NCBI RefSeq assembly: GCF_040611135.1
Contig: NZ_JBEXNL010000004.1
Coordinates: 124,001 to 188,000 of the forward strand
Origin: Tsukamurella sp040611135
Lineage (GTDB): Bacteria > Actinomycetota > Actinomycetes > Mycobacteriales > Mycobacteriaceae
Length of the DNA stretch: 64,000 bases
Reading direction: 5' to 3'
Shown: in pieces, positions 17,088-27,100 of the stretch
How positions within the stretch are numbered: position 1 is the stretch's first letter
Layout of the letters: each line of letters begins with the position of its first letter
Notes under the pieces: generated by a model
The model's database searches: none
Told to the model about the DNA's origin: nothing
Seen by the model: the letters and a program-made list of their open reading frames with translations, nothing else
Position numbers and translations under genes: made by a program

Positions 17088-17647
17088 TCGTTGAGGAGCG
17101 CGAGCAGCGGCAGCGCGTCGACGATGCCGACCTGCTCGCCTCGCAGCGCAGCGCGGATCCCGGGGACGCGGGCGGCGATCCGGTCGCGCTCGGAGAGCTC
17201 GTGGTGGCTGAGTCCGCGCTGCTCACCGAGCACGATCCGCCGCGGATGGTCCGCGCGCAGTGCCCGCGCGAGCGCGCCGAACTCATCGTGGTCCAGCGCG
17301 GGCAGGTGCACGGAGAAGCTCATGATCGGCCCGGCATCGGCGTCGTCGACCTCCGCCGACTCCTCCAGCCAGTCGGCGTACTCCTGGCTCAGGTCGTCGA
17401 GCGCCTCCTCGTCGTCGAAAGACAGCCTGCGCCCCTCGACCGCCGCACGCAGCGCCGAGACCAGTCCCCGTACGGTGTCGGGGTCCGACGATGCCGCGTA
17501 CCACCGGTGCGCCTCGTGCGGCACCACGAGCCGATCCGGTCGGTCGGCCGTGAGGCGGGCACGGACACCGTCGAACTCACCGGCCGTGAGATCGGGGAAC
17601 TGGACGGAGACGGTCACGACAGGACGGGAGTCTGGCACGCCCTCCAT
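17051..17647 (-). CDS. Hypothetical acidic protein of two related halves
   Basis: A 198-residue protein with no family I recognise. Its two halves look alike: VTVSVQFPDLTAGEFDGVRA (about 11-30) parallels MSFSVHLPALDHDEFGALAR (about 108-127). In each, an Asp/Arg-rich stretch with RPDRLVVPHE or HPRRIVLGE follows. This suggests an internal duplication of a domain of about 95 residues. No signal or membrane segment is seen. The ATG at 17647 is chosen; the GTG nine bases inside is possible. It diverges from the deazaflavin reductase with only 29 bases between starts, and overlaps the hydrolase 3' end. Confidence 0.65.
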   Translation of the reverse strand: MEGVPDSRPVVTVSVQFPDLTAGEFDGVRARLTADRPDRLVVPHEAHRWYAASSDPDTVRGLVSALRAAVEGRRLSFDDEEALDDLSQEYADWLEESAEVDDADAGPIMSFSVHLPALDHDEFGALARALRADHPRRIVLGEQRGLSHHELSERDRIAARVPGIRAALRGEQVGIVDALPLLALLNDYAGWLSANPAG

Positions 17648-17676
17648 TGTCCCGAAGATCGTTCTAGGGTGGAGAC

Positions 17677-18117
17677 ATGGCCCTCGAAGGTGATTACGCA
17701 ACGGAGAAGGCCGGCTGGGTTGCTGACCAGCTGGCGAAGATCGACGAGACCGGGACCACCGCCTCGGTGGCGGTCGCGGGGATGGCGGTGGTGGTCTTCA
17801 CCTATCGCGGCCCCAAATCCGGCAAGCTCTACCGCCGCCCGCTGATGCGGGTCGAGCACGACGGCGTCTACGCCGCGTTCGCGTCGAAGGGCGGCGCCCC
17901 CGACAACCCCGTCTGGTACTCGGCGTTGCTCGCGAACGACGAGGTCGAGGTCCAGGACGGCAGTACGGTGGTGTCCGGTCCGGTGCGTGAGATCCACGGG
18001 GCCGAGCGCGACGAGTGGTGGGCGCGGGGCGTCGCCGCGTACCCGCCGTACGCCGAGTACCAGGAGAAGACCGACCGCCTGATCCCGATCCTGCTGGTCG
18101 AACCGGGCCGCGCCTAG
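17677..18117 (+). CDS. Deazaflavin (F420)-dependent nitroreductase-family protein
   Basis: A 146-residue member of the split-barrel FDOR/DUF385 family related to mycobacterial Ddn. The core TYRGPKSGKLYRRPLMRVEHDGVYAAFAS matches the family's RRP.. beta strands, followed by SKGGAPDNPVWYSALLAND, the typical cofactor-contact loop, and the C-terminal YQEKTDRLIPILLVEP. Such proteins use reduced F420 to reduce quinones or other acceptors. No membrane helix is present. A 36-base gap separates it from the TIGR02569 gene. Confidence 0.88.
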   Translation: MALEGDYATEKAGWVADQLAKIDETGTTASVAVAGMAVVVFTYRGPKSGKLYRRPLMRVEHDGVYAAFASKGGAPDNPVWYSALLANDEVEVQDGSTVVSGPVREIHGAERDEWWARGVAAYPPYAEYQEKTDRLIPILLVEPGRA

Positions 18118-18153
18118 CGCCGTCGCCGCGGCCGCACGGGTAGATTCGCAGGT

Positions 18154-19008
18154 GTGAGCCCTGTCGAACCACCCGCGCACGTCCTCTCCACCTTCGGGCT
18201 GGACGAGACCGAACCCATCGCCCTGGGGGCGGAGTGGGACGGCGGCTGGCGCTGCGGCGAGGTCGTGCTCTCGCTGATCGCCGATCACGCCCGCGCCGCG
18301 TGGTCGGCCAAGGTCCGCGAGGACATCTACGTCGACGGCATGCGCCTGGCGCGTCCGTTCCGCGCCACCGACGGCCGGTACGTCGTGTCGTCGTGGCGCG
18401 CCGACACGTTCATCGCGGGATCGCCCGAGCCTCGGTACGACGAGATCATCTCGATGGCGAACCGGCTGCACGAGGTGACGGAGAAGCTCGAGCGGCCGCG
18501 GTTCCTCTCCGCCCCCGCGGTAGCGCCGTACACCGACGTCGACTACTTCGGTTTCGCCGACCGCGCCGCATGGGACGACAAGCCGCTGTCGATGGCGCGC
18601 AAGCTCGGCGCACTCGACGAGACCGTGGAGCACCGCGCCCGCGCCGTCGAACTCGTCGGCGAGCTCGCCGCGCTGCGCACCCCCACCTCGTCGAAGCCCC
18701 AACTGGTGCACGGCGCCCTCGCGAGCTCGGTCCTGTTCGCCGGCGCCGCGGCGCCCGGCATCACCGATTTCACGCCCTACTGGCGCCCCGCCGCCTGGGC
18801 GTCCGCGGTCGTCGCCGTCGACGGGCTCTCCTGGGGCGGCGCCGACGATGGCCTGCTCATGCGCTGGAACGACCTGCCCGAGTGGCCGCAGATGGTGTTG
18901 CGGGCCCTCATCTTCCGGCTCGCGGTGCACGCCCTGCACCCGCGCTCGGAGGCCGCGGCGCTGCCGGGCCTGGAGCACATCGCCGAGATCGCCCGGTGGC
19001 TCCTCTGA
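18154..19008 (+). CDS. TIGR02569 family actinobacterial protein
   Basis: A 284-residue protein of the actinobacteria-specific TIGR02569 family, equivalent by sequence and neighbourhood to M. tuberculosis Rv3205c. The layout vaguely resembles aminoglycoside-phosphotransferase folds: the C-terminal half has LVHGALASSVLF followed by ITDFTPYWRP, where a kinase would have HGD and D blocks. The histidine-glycine pair is retained, but the catalytic Asp after it is replaced by Ala, so kinase activity is doubtful. The GTG start at 18154 is supported by the family N-terminus. The next gene starts inside its last codons. Confidence 0.82.
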   Translation: MSPVEPPAHVLSTFGLDETEPIALGAEWDGGWRCGEVVLSLIADHARAAWSAKVREDIYVDGMRLARPFRATDGRYVVSSWRADTFIAGSPEPRYDEIISMANRLHEVTEKLERPRFLSAPAVAPYTDVDYFGFADRAAWDDKPLSMARKLGALDETVEHRARAVELVGELAALRTPTSSKPQLVHGALASSVLFAGAAAPGITDFTPYWRPAAWASAVVAVDGLSWGGADDGLLMRWNDLPEWPQMVLRALIFRLAVHALHPRSEAAALPGLEHIAEIARWLL

Positions 19009-19703
19009 GCGAGCCGGGCTCCGTCCGACGGATCCTCGTCGCCCACGGCACGCGCTCGGCACACGGCGTCGCGATGGTCCGCGAGCTCGCGGCCGCCGTC
19101 GCCGGCCGGACCGGCCCGCTCGACGTCGCCTTCGTCGACGTGCTGGGCCCGTCACCGTCGGACCTGCTGCGTGAGTCCGACATCCCGACGGTGCTCGTGC
19201 CCGCCTTCCTCGCCGCCGGCTACCACGTGCACACCGACGTGCCCGGGCACGTCGCGCGCAGCGGCCACGCCCGTGCCGTCGTCACCGCGCCGCTCGGTCC
19301 GGATCCGGCTCTCGTGGGCGCGCTGGTCCGCAGGCTCGACGGTGCCGGGCTGCGGCCGGACGATCGGGTGGTGTTGGGCGCCACCGGATCCTCCGACGCG
19401 CGCGCCCGCGGCGACGTCCGGATCATGGCCGGCCACCTCGGCGCGCGACTGGGCCGGGACGTGCCCGTCGGCTTCCTCGCGGCGGGCGAGCCGACGGTGG
19501 CGGAGACCGTCGCGCGGATCCGCACCTCCGGGGCCCGCGTCGTGATCGCCGCCTACCAGCTGGCGGACGGCCTGTTCCACGCCCGGTTGATGGAGACGGG
19601 TGCCGACGCGGTCGCGGCGCCGCTGGGACTCGCGCCCGAGGTGATCGACCTGCTGGTGGCGCGGTTCGCGGCCGGGGCCGCCGAGCTCGCTCAGACGCGA
19701 TAG
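18996..19703 (+). CDS. CbiX/sirohydrochlorin chelatase-like protein
   Basis: A 235-residue two-repeat chelatase of the CbiX/SirB type. The first half opens with ILVAHGTRSAHG, whose His is the metal-ligand/catalytic residue of the family, and includes AGYHVHTDVPGHV with a second family histidine. The second half (from VVLGATGSSDAR) is a degenerate repeat. Chelatases of this type insert Co2+, Fe2+ or Ni2+ into sirohydrochlorin. The GTG at 18996 overlaps the preceding gene by 13 bases; an efficient ATG is absent. No other sirohaem or cobalamin gene is in the window. Confidence 0.82.
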   Translation: MAPLSEPGSVRRILVAHGTRSAHGVAMVRELAAAVAGRTGPLDVAFVDVLGPSPSDLLRESDIPTVLVPAFLAAGYHVHTDVPGHVARSGHARAVVTAPLGPDPALVGALVRRLDGAGLRPDDRVVLGATGSSDARARGDVRIMAGHLGARLGRDVPVGFLAAGEPTVAETVARIRTSGARVVIAAYQLADGLFHARLMETGADAVAAPLGLAPEVIDLLVARFAAGAAELAQTR

Positions 19704-19981
19704 CGGCGCAACGGGATCCGGTCGCCGTCTGCGAGGACGCCCTCCGCGCGGAGGTTCTCCAGTTGACGGGAGCGGATGTGCTCGGCGGGGCGCCCGCTTG
19801 CGGGGACGACGCGGTGCCACGGCAGGTCGGACGCGTCGGTCCGCATCACCCAGCCCACGATCCGCGGCGAGCTCAGCTCCAGCTCGTCGGCGATGTCGCC
19901 GTACGTGCGCACCCTGCCCGGCGGGATCGCCACGATCAGCGCCCGCACGGCCTCCACCTGCTCCTCGGTCACCTTCGCCAT
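19691..19981 (-). CDS. Alkyltransferase-like (ATL) DNA-binding protein
   Basis: A 96-residue protein made only of the DNA-binding domain of O6-alkylguanine alkyltransferases. The arginine-finger helix TYGDIADELELSSPRIVGW is present, but the active site reads PWHRVVPASG, with Trp replacing the alkyl-acceptor Cys of PCHRV. It therefore cannot repair by alkyl transfer and should act like ATL1/eAtl, binding alkylated guanine and handing it to nucleotide-excision repair. The ATG at 19981 (GTG one codon earlier) lies four bases after the lipV stop, so the two are probably cotranscribed. It matches the Rv3204 position. Its 3' end overlaps the chelatase gene by 13 bases. Confidence 0.88.
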   Translation of the reverse strand: MAKVTEEQVEAVRALIVAIPPGRVRTYGDIADELELSSPRIVGWVMRTDASDLPWHRVVPASGRPAEHIRSRQLENLRAEGVLADGDRIPLRRYRV

Positions 19982-19985
19982 CACG

Positions 19986-20753
19986 TCAGCCGATCAACCG
20001 TCGGGCGTACTCGCCGGCCAGGTGCGGGACCTCCTGCGCCACCATGTGATCGGACGGCACCGTCACGACCTCCGCGTGCGGCAGCGCCGCGAGCTGCGCG
20101 TCGTTGACGTACTGGGCGCGCTCGGCGCGCAGCAGCACCGTCGGGACGTCCGACGGTGCGCCGACCGCGGGCCGCGCCAACTCGCCCCACAGCGCCACCA
20201 GCGCCGGCAGCCCGATGTTCCACTCCCAGCGGCCCGAATCGCGGCGCACCAGGTGCTCGGCGATCTCGTCGTCCAAGACCGCCGCCGGTACCCGCTCCCA
20301 GGCGCCGGACACCTTGTCCTGCCTCGCCTCCTCGGGCGAGGTGAAGTCGAAGAATTCGATGCTCTGCCCGGCGATCGTCTCGCACATCCGCGGCTCCAGT
20401 TGCTGCGCCGGATCGAGCAGCAGCAGTGCGCGCACCAGGTCAGGCCGCGCCGTCGCGAGCCGGCAGGCCAGAGCGCCGCCCAGCGAGTGCCCGATCACCA
20501 CGGCGGGGCTCGCGGCCGTGACGGCGTGGCGCTCCAGCACGGCGACGAGGTCGGCGACGTGCTGTTCGAAATGCCACGGCGGGGCCCAGGTGGACCGGGC
20601 GTGGCCGCGGAGGTCGGGGGCGAGTACCCGCGCCCCGGGCAGCTCGTCGTCGGCGAACCGCCGCCACCGGGCGCCGTGGCCCGTGACACCGTGGATCGCG
20701 AGCACCGTCGTGGCGTCGGGGGAGTCGGGGCCGTAGACGTGGGTGTTGAGCAT
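19986..20753 (-). CDS. lipV: LipV-like alpha/beta hydrolase
   Basis: A 255-residue alpha/beta hydrolase corresponding in position and sequence type to mycobacterial lipase/esterase LipV (Rv3203). It shows LAIHGVTGHGARWRR (oxyanion region), GHSLGG (nucleophile Ser near 91) and VPSDHMVAQEVP near the end (catalytic His). No signal peptide is seen. The ATG at 20753 (LNTHVYGPD) is preferred over an upstream start nine codons earlier because homologues begin with a short strand leading directly into the hydrolase fold. It diverges from adnA with a 77-base shared promoter region. Confidence 0.85.
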   Translation of the reverse strand: MLNTHVYGPDSPDATTVLAIHGVTGHGARWRRFADDELPGARVLAPDLRGHARSTWAPPWHFEQHVADLVAVLERHAVTAASPAVVIGHSLGGALACRLATARPDLVRALLLLDPAQQLEPRMCETIAGQSIEFFDFTSPEEARQDKVSGAWERVPAAVLDDEIAEHLVRRDSGRWEWNIGLPALVALWGELARPAVGAPSDVPTVLLRAERAQYVNDAQLAALPHAEVVTVPSDHMVAQEVPHLAGEYARRLIG

Positions 20754-20830
20754 GCCCCGATTCTGCCCTGCCGCGGACATGTCGGTGGGCTGTGATGTGA
20801 TCGACGGACGTCAGCGGAAGGGGGTGCGCG

Positions 20831-23800
20831 ATGGTCGGCGGTGGAGCGGGAGGTTCCCGCGGGGACGGTTCCCGGGCTGACGGTGCGGGCAGGCACCGTC
20901 GGCCGCGCCTGCGGCTGCAGTACACGGCTCCCGAGCCGCCCCCGGTCCGCGAATGGGAGGGGCCGATCGCCGAGCTCGCCGCGCCGGCGTCGGGCGCGCT
21001 GCCGCTGGACATGGGCGGGTGGGCGCCGTACCGGATCCGCGGGGGCCCGGGGACGGGCAAGACCGCCGCGTTGATCGACATCGCCGTCGCCAAGCTCACT
21101 GACCCGTTCGTCGATCCCGAGTCCGTACTTGTGCTCGCCGGGAACAAGCGCTCCGCCGGGGCGCTGCGCAGCGAGCTCTCCGCGCGCGTGCTCGCGGGGA
21201 GCGAGGGCGTGCACGCCTCCGGCGAGCCGCTGGTGCGCACCGTGCACTCGCTGGCCTTCGCGGTGCTGCGGCTGCAGGCCTCCACTACGGGTGGCCCGCC
21301 GCCGCGGCTCATCACCGGCTCGGAGCAGGACGCCGTGGTCCGGGAGCTGTTGCGCGGCAACCTCGCCGACGGTGGCGCGTTCTGGCCGGAGCGGCTGCGG
21401 CCCGCGCTCGTCACGAACGGCTTCGCGGGCGCGTTGCGCGACCTGTTCGCGCAGGCGGCCCAGCGCGGTGCGGGGCCGGACGAGATCGAGGCGCTCGCCC
21501 GGCGGTTCAACCGCGGTGAGTGGCTCGCGGCGGCGAACGCGCTGCGTGAGTACCAGGAGACCACGCTGTTGCGCGGCTCCGTAGGGCTCGCCGGGCCGCA
21601 GGCGGTGGCCCCGGCGGTGGATGCGGCGGAGCTCATCGATGCCGCGGTCACGGCCCTGGCCACCGACGATGCGCTGCTCGCACAGCAGCGCGCGCGCATC
21701 CGGTTCCTCCTGGTCGACGACGCGCAGAACCTCGATCCGCTGGCGTCGGCGCTGATCCGGCTGTTGGGCACGGGAACGGAGCTCACGGTGATCGCGGGCG
21801 ATCCGGACCAGGCGGTGAATTCCTTCCGGGGCGCCAGCACGCGGTTCCTGCAGAGCATGGAGGTCCCGCCGGAGCGGGATGTGCTGCTCGAACGCAGCTT
21901 CCGGTTCGGGGAGGAGGTGGCTAACGCGGTGAACCGGGTCTCGGCCCGGCTGCCGCACCGGTTCGGGGCTGTCGCGCCCGAGCGGCCGCGGCCCGGATCG
22001 GCGGCGGTGCGGCTGTTCTCCACTCCGGCGAAGGAGGCCGACGCCGTCGCCGCGATGCTGCGCCGCGAGCACGTTCTCGGCGGCGTCCCGTGGGAGGCCA
22101 TGGCGATCGTCGTGCGCTCGGTGTCGGCGTCGGTCGCGCCGCTGCGGCGCGCGCTCGCGTACGCCGGCGTTCCTGTCACCGTCCCGGCCGACGATGTGCC
22201 GCTGGCGCGGCAGCGCGCCGTGCACGCGCTCCTGCTCGTGCTGCGCGCGGCGGTCGCCCCCGAGGGGATCGACCCGGCCGAGGCGGTCACCCTGCTCGCG
22301 GGCCCCGTGGGCGGTGGTGATCCGCTCACGTTGCGGCGGGTGCGCCGAGCGGTGCGCCGGGCGGATCCGGCGGAGGAACGCGGCTCGGCCGAGATCCTGA
22401 CCGCGGTGCTCACCGAGTCGTCCGAGTTCGCTCCCTACCGCACGGTGCTGACAGAACTGGAGGCCGAGCCGGTCGAGCGGGTGCTCGCCGCGGTCCGTGC
22501 CGCTCGCGCTGCCGCCGAGCACGGCACCGTCGAGGAGGTGCTGTGGGCCGCGTGGGCCGCGACCGGTCTGGCGGCCCGGTGGGGCGCGCTCGCTCTCCGT
22601 GGCGGAACCCTCGGCGACCAGGCCGACCGCGATCTCGACGCGGTGATGGGCTTGTTCGACTCGGCGGCGGACTTCACCGACACGCTGCCCACCGCGTCGG
22701 TCGCCGCCTTCGTGGAGTACCTGGAGCAACTGCAGATCCCGCGGTCCGACCGCGCGCGGGGCCGCAGCGGGCAGGCCACGGTCCCGGGGGTGACGCTGCT
22801 GTCCGCGCACAGCGCCGTGGGCCGCGAGTGGGACGTGGTGGCCGTGGCCGGGGTGCAGGAGGGGCGCTGGCCCAACCTGCGCCGCCGCGGCGGGCTGCTC
22901 GGTACTGACGACCTCCTGGACGCGCTCGACGGCATGGAACCGTCGGCGCTGCCCACGGTGTCGAGATCGCTGCCGATGCTCGCGGAGGAGCGTCGCCTGC
23001 TGCTGGTGGCGTGCTCGCGGGCGCGGCGCGTCCTGCTCATCACGGCGGTCGACACCGCGGACGGCGAGGGTGATCTGGTGCCCTCGCGGTTCCTGCAGGG
23101 CATCGCGCCGTCGGGCGACGAGGACCCGGAGACGTACACCCCGGCGGTGGAGAGCGCACCGTCGGCCTCTCTGGACCTGCGGACCCTGGTCGCGGTCCTG
23201 CGCACCGCGGTCTGCGACCCCGAGCGCGGCGAGGCCGAGCGGGAGCACGCCGCCCGGCAGCTGGCGCGCCTTGCGGCGGACAGGGTGCCCGGAGCCCACC
23301 CCGACAGTTGGTACGGCCTCGCCGGCGCGAGCACCGACGATCCGCTCTGGCAGCCCGCCGACGGGCCGGTGGCGCTGTCCCCGTCGAACGTGGAGGCACT
23401 GTCGGCGTGCGCGCTGCGCTGGATGCTCGAGCGGTTCGGCGGGAGCGATGGGGACTCGGCCAAGCAGGCGACGGGCAACCTGGTGCACACCCTGGTGCAG
23501 GCGGTCGCCGGGCGGATCCCGAAGGACGAGGTCACCCGTTCACTGGAGAAGGTCTGGGACCGGGTGGATCTCGAGGCCGACTGGTTCGCGCAGCGGGAGC
23601 TGGCGCGCACCGAGGAGATGCTGGAGTCCTTCCGCGCGTGGTTGGCCGGGAGCCGCGGTGAGCTCACCGAGGCGGGGGTGGAGATCGGCGTCGACGCGGT
23701 GATTCCCGGAGACGCCGCCGCGGGCGGGGACGACCCCGATGTCCGCATCCGCGGTCGGATCGACCGGCTGGAGCGCGACGCCCTCGGGCGGGCCGTGGTA

Positions 23801-24157
23801 GTCGACGTGAAGACCGGCCGCACCCTGCCGACGCAGGCCGAGGGGCAGGCGCAGGCCCAGCTGCGCACCTATCAGGTGGCGCTCGCGCACGGCGGCATCG
23901 GCGGCGTCCCGGAGACCCCGGGCGGCGGCAGGCTGGTGTACGTGGCGAAGTCGCACAACAAGACGGGGGCCACCGTCCGCGAGCAGGACGCGCTGGCACC
24001 CGAGGACGTGGACGAGTGGCTCGGCGTGATCCGGGAGGCCGCGCGCCGCACCCGGGGCCCCGTGTTCCCGGCCACGCTGAACGCCTCGTGCCAGTACTGC
24101 GCGGTGGCGTCGTGCTGCCCGGTGGTGGACAAGGGAAGGGCGGTCACCGATGACTAG
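20831..24157 (+). CDS. adnA: AdnA subunit of the AdnAB helicase-nuclease
   Basis: A 1108-residue UvrD-like motor plus RecB-like nuclease, the AdnA subunit that with AdnB resects double-strand breaks. Walker A GGPGTGKTA is at about 71-79. The motif II position reads LVDDAQNLDP near 294-303 instead of DExQ, the atypical form seen in mycobacterial AdnA. The nuclease core VVVDVKTGR lies near 991. Four cysteines for a 4Fe-4S cluster are recognisable: one upstream in LSACALRWM near 860 and three in CQYCAVASC at the C-terminus. Strong GGAAGGGGG ribosome site. The last eight bases overlap adnB. Confidence 0.95.
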   Translation: MVGGGAGGSRGDGSRADGAGRHRRPRLRLQYTAPEPPPVREWEGPIAELAAPASGALPLDMGGWAPYRIRGGPGTGKTAALIDIAVAKLTDPFVDPESVLVLAGNKRSAGALRSELSARVLAGSEGVHASGEPLVRTVHSLAFAVLRLQASTTGGPPPRLITGSEQDAVVRELLRGNLADGGAFWPERLRPALVTNGFAGALRDLFAQAAQRGAGPDEIEALARRFNRGEWLAAANALREYQETTLLRGSVGLAGPQAVAPAVDAAELIDAAVTALATDDALLAQQRARIRFLLVDDAQNLDPLASALIRLLGTGTELTVIAGDPDQAVNSFRGASTRFLQSMEVPPERDVLLERSFRFGEEVANAVNRVSARLPHRFGAVAPERPRPGSAAVRLFSTPAKEADAVAAMLRREHVLGGVPWEAMAIVVRSVSASVAPLRRALAYAGVPVTVPADDVPLARQRAVHALLLVLRAAVAPEGIDPAEAVTLLAGPVGGGDPLTLRRVRRAVRRADPAEERGSAEILTAVLTESSEFAPYRTVLTELEAEPVERVLAAVRAARAAAEHGTVEEVLWAAWAATGLAARWGALALRGGTLGDQADRDLDAVMGLFDSAADFTDTLPTASVAAFVEYLEQLQIPRSDRARGRSGQATVPGVTLLSAHSAVGREWDVVAVAGVQEGRWPNLRRRGGLLGTDDLLDALDGMEPSALPTVSRSLPMLAEERRLLLVACSRARRVLLITAVDTADGEGDLVPSRFLQGIAPSGDEDPETYTPAVESAPSASLDLRTLVAVLRTAVCDPERGEAEREHAARQLARLAADRVPGAHPDSWYGLAGASTDDPLWQPADGPVALSPSNVEALSACALRWMLERFGGSDGDSAKQATGNLVHTLVQAVAGRIPKDEVTRSLEKVWDRVDLEADWFAQRELARTEEMLESFRAWLAGSRGELTEAGVEIGVDAVIPGDAAAGGDDPDVRIRGRIDRLERDALGRAVVVDVKTGRTLPTQAEGQAQAQLRTYQVALAHGGIGGVPETPGGGRLVYVAKSHNKTGATVREQDALAPEDVDEWLGVIREAARRTRGPVFPATLNASCQYCAVASCCPVVDKGRAVTDD

Positions 24158-27100
24158 TGAGAACGCTGCGTTCCCCCATTCGCCATTCATCTGCGCGGTC
24201 GACCTGGCGCACGAGCTGGGCCAGGCGTTCGCGCCTACCGAGGAGCAGCGCGCGGTCATCGAGGCGCCACTCGGCCCGTGCCTGGTGGTCGCGGGCGCCG
24301 GGGCGGGCAAAACGGAGACGATGGCCGGCCGGGTGGTGTGGCTGATCGCCAACCGCTATGTCACGCCCGACCAGGTGCTGGGGCTGACGTTCACGCGGAA
24401 GGCCGCGCAGCAGTTGATGATCCGGGTGCGCAAGCGGCTCGCCCGGCTCGCGGGGGCGGGCGTGGTCGACCGGATCGACCCGTCGGGCGAGCTCCGGGCG
24501 TCGCTGCGCACCGTCGAACCCGAGATCAGCACGTACCACGCCTACGCGGGCCGGCTGCTCGGCGACTACGGCATGCTGCTCCCGGTCGAGCCGTCGGTGC
24601 GGCTCGTCTCGGAGACCGAGCGGTGGCAGATCGCGTACGACGTGGTCACCGGGTGGGACGGCGCGCTCGAGGTCGACAAGAATCCGACGAACCTCACCGA
24701 GGCGGTGCTGGGCCTGTCCGGGGCGCTGGCCGATCACCTCGTCACGCCCGATCAGCTGGAGGCCGACGACGACGAGCTGGAGCGGCTCATCGGGCTGTTG
24801 CCGCCCGGCCCGCGGCAGAAGGCCGCGCCGAACGCCGCGCTGCTCAAGGCGGCGGAGATCCAGGAGCAGCGGCGGCGACTGATCCCGCTCGTGCGGGGCG
24901 TCGCGGCCGAGATGCGGGCACGGGAGGTGCTGGACTTCGGCAGCCAGATGGGGCTCGCGGCGCAGCTCGCACTGGCGAATCCCGATGTCGCGGGGTTGGA
25001 GCGCGCCCGGTTCGGGGCCGTACTGCTCGACGAGTACCAGGACACGGGGCACGCGCAGCGCATGCTGCTCGCGTCGCTGTTCGGCGGCGCAGCGGGGGCC
25101 GCCGCGGTCACGGCGGTGGGCGACCCGATCCAGTCGATCTACGGCTGGCGCGGTGCCTCGGCCGCCAACCTGCCCCGGTTCGCGACGGATTTTCCGCAGA
25201 GCGATGGTGAGCCCGCGCCGCGCCGCGAGTTGCTCACCAGCTGGCGCAACCCGACGAGTGCGTTGAGCCTCGCGAACGCGGTCTCCGAGGATCTGCGCAG
25301 CCGCGGCGTCCCCGTTTCCGAGCTCAAGGCCCGGCCCGACGCGCCGCCCGGTGACCTGCGGATCGCCCTGCACCCCACGGTGATCGACGAGCGGGACTGG
25401 GTCGCCGACGCGATCGCGGCGCAGTGGCGCGGCCGCATCGAGGCGGGAGAGGAGCCGCCGACGGTGGCCGTGCTCGTCCGCCGCAACGCCGACTCCGCCG
25501 GGCTCGCCGCCGCACTCGGCGAGCGCGGTGTGCCGGTCGAGGTGGTGGGTCTCGGTGGTCTGCTGCACACTCCGGAGGTGCAGGACGTGGTGGCGCTGCT
25601 GCGGCTCGCGGTCGAGCCGCTGGCCGGCACGGCCGCCATGCGGTTGCTCACGGGGCCGCGCTGGCAACTCGGCGCCGCCGACCTGCGCGCGCTGTGGGAC
25701 CGCGCGCGCCGCATCGCGCACACCACGGGCCGCGCCGCCACGGGCGCGGTGTCCAGTCCTGAGCAGCTCGACGCCGCGCTGGATGCGACGCTGCCGTCCG
25801 AATCCCTCGACGCCGCCGGCCTCGGCGACGCGATCGCCGACCCCGGCCCCGACGCGAACTACTCGCCGGCGGGGCTGGCGAAGATCCGCTCGTTGGACCG
25901 GGAGGTCCGGCACGTCCGCGAGCGGCTGGGTCACCCGCTGCCGGAGGTCGTCGCCGAGGCCGAGCGGGTGCTGGGCGTGAGCATCGAGACCCGGATCCGC
26001 GCCGCGCGTCAGCTCGGTGGCCGCGCCACCGGCCGCGAGCACCTCGACGCCTTCGCCGACGTGGTCGTCTCCTACGCCGAGCGCCCCACCGCGACGCTGC
26101 CCGGACTGCTCGGCTTCCTCGCCGCCGCGGAACGGGTCGAGGGCGGCCTGACGCCGGGCGATGTGGAGGTGGCCACCGACCGCGTCCAGGTGCTCACCGT
26201 GCACTCGGCGAAGGGCCTGGAGTGGGACGTCGTCGCAGTGCCGCACCTGTCGGAGGGAATCTTCCCGTCGGGCCGCGCGATGCCCACGTGGCTCTCCAGC
26301 GCCGCCGAGCTGCAGCCGACGCTGCGCGGCGACGTCGCCGAACCGGGTGAGGCAGACGGTGTGCCGCGCCTGGACCTCGCCGACTGCAACAACCGCAAGG
26401 ATCTCGAGGACGCGCTCGACGCGCATCGCAAGGCGCTCAAGGGCATGAACATGCACGAGGACGAGCGGCTGTTCTACGTCGCCGTCACGCGCACCCAGTC
26501 CGTGCTCCTGCTGTCCGGCCACTACTGGAGTGAGGACGTCAAGACGCCGAAGGCGCCGTCGCGGTTCCTCGTCGCGGCCCGCGATCACGCCCCGGATGCG
26601 GTGCGGGAGTGGGCCGGCGAGCCGCTCGAGGACGCGCCCAACCCGCTCGAGGCGGAACCCGTGCAGGCGCCGTGGCCGCGCGACTTCCTCGCGGCGCACC
26701 GTCCGGCGATCGATGCCGGGGCCGAGCGCGTCCTGGCGGCGCTCACGCAGGCGCCCGCAGAACCCGAGCCCGACGGTTCCGGACCCGACGAGGACGACCC
26801 GTACGGCTGGGCCGCCGAGGTCACCGCGCTCCTGGCCGAGCGGACGCGACAAGCGGAGGCGGAGCTCAAGGTCGCGGTGCCGCGGGAGGTGTCGGTGAGC
26901 CAGCTCGTCGAGCTGCGGCGCAGCCCGGCCACGTTCGCGAGCCGGCTGCGGCGCCCGGTGCCCTTCAAGCCGAATCCGTACGCGCGCCGCGGCACCGCGT
27001 TCCACGCGTGGCTCGAGCGGCGGTACGGTGCGTCGCGGCTGCTCGACCTCGACGAGCTGCCCGGCGCCGCCGACGGCGACGCGGGCGCGGACGAGAACCT

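Noticed and set aside
18154..19008. Active aminoglycoside-phosphotransferase-like kinase
   Set aside because: The TIGR02569 protein keeps an HG pair but lacks the catalytic Asp expected after it, so a kinase function was not called.
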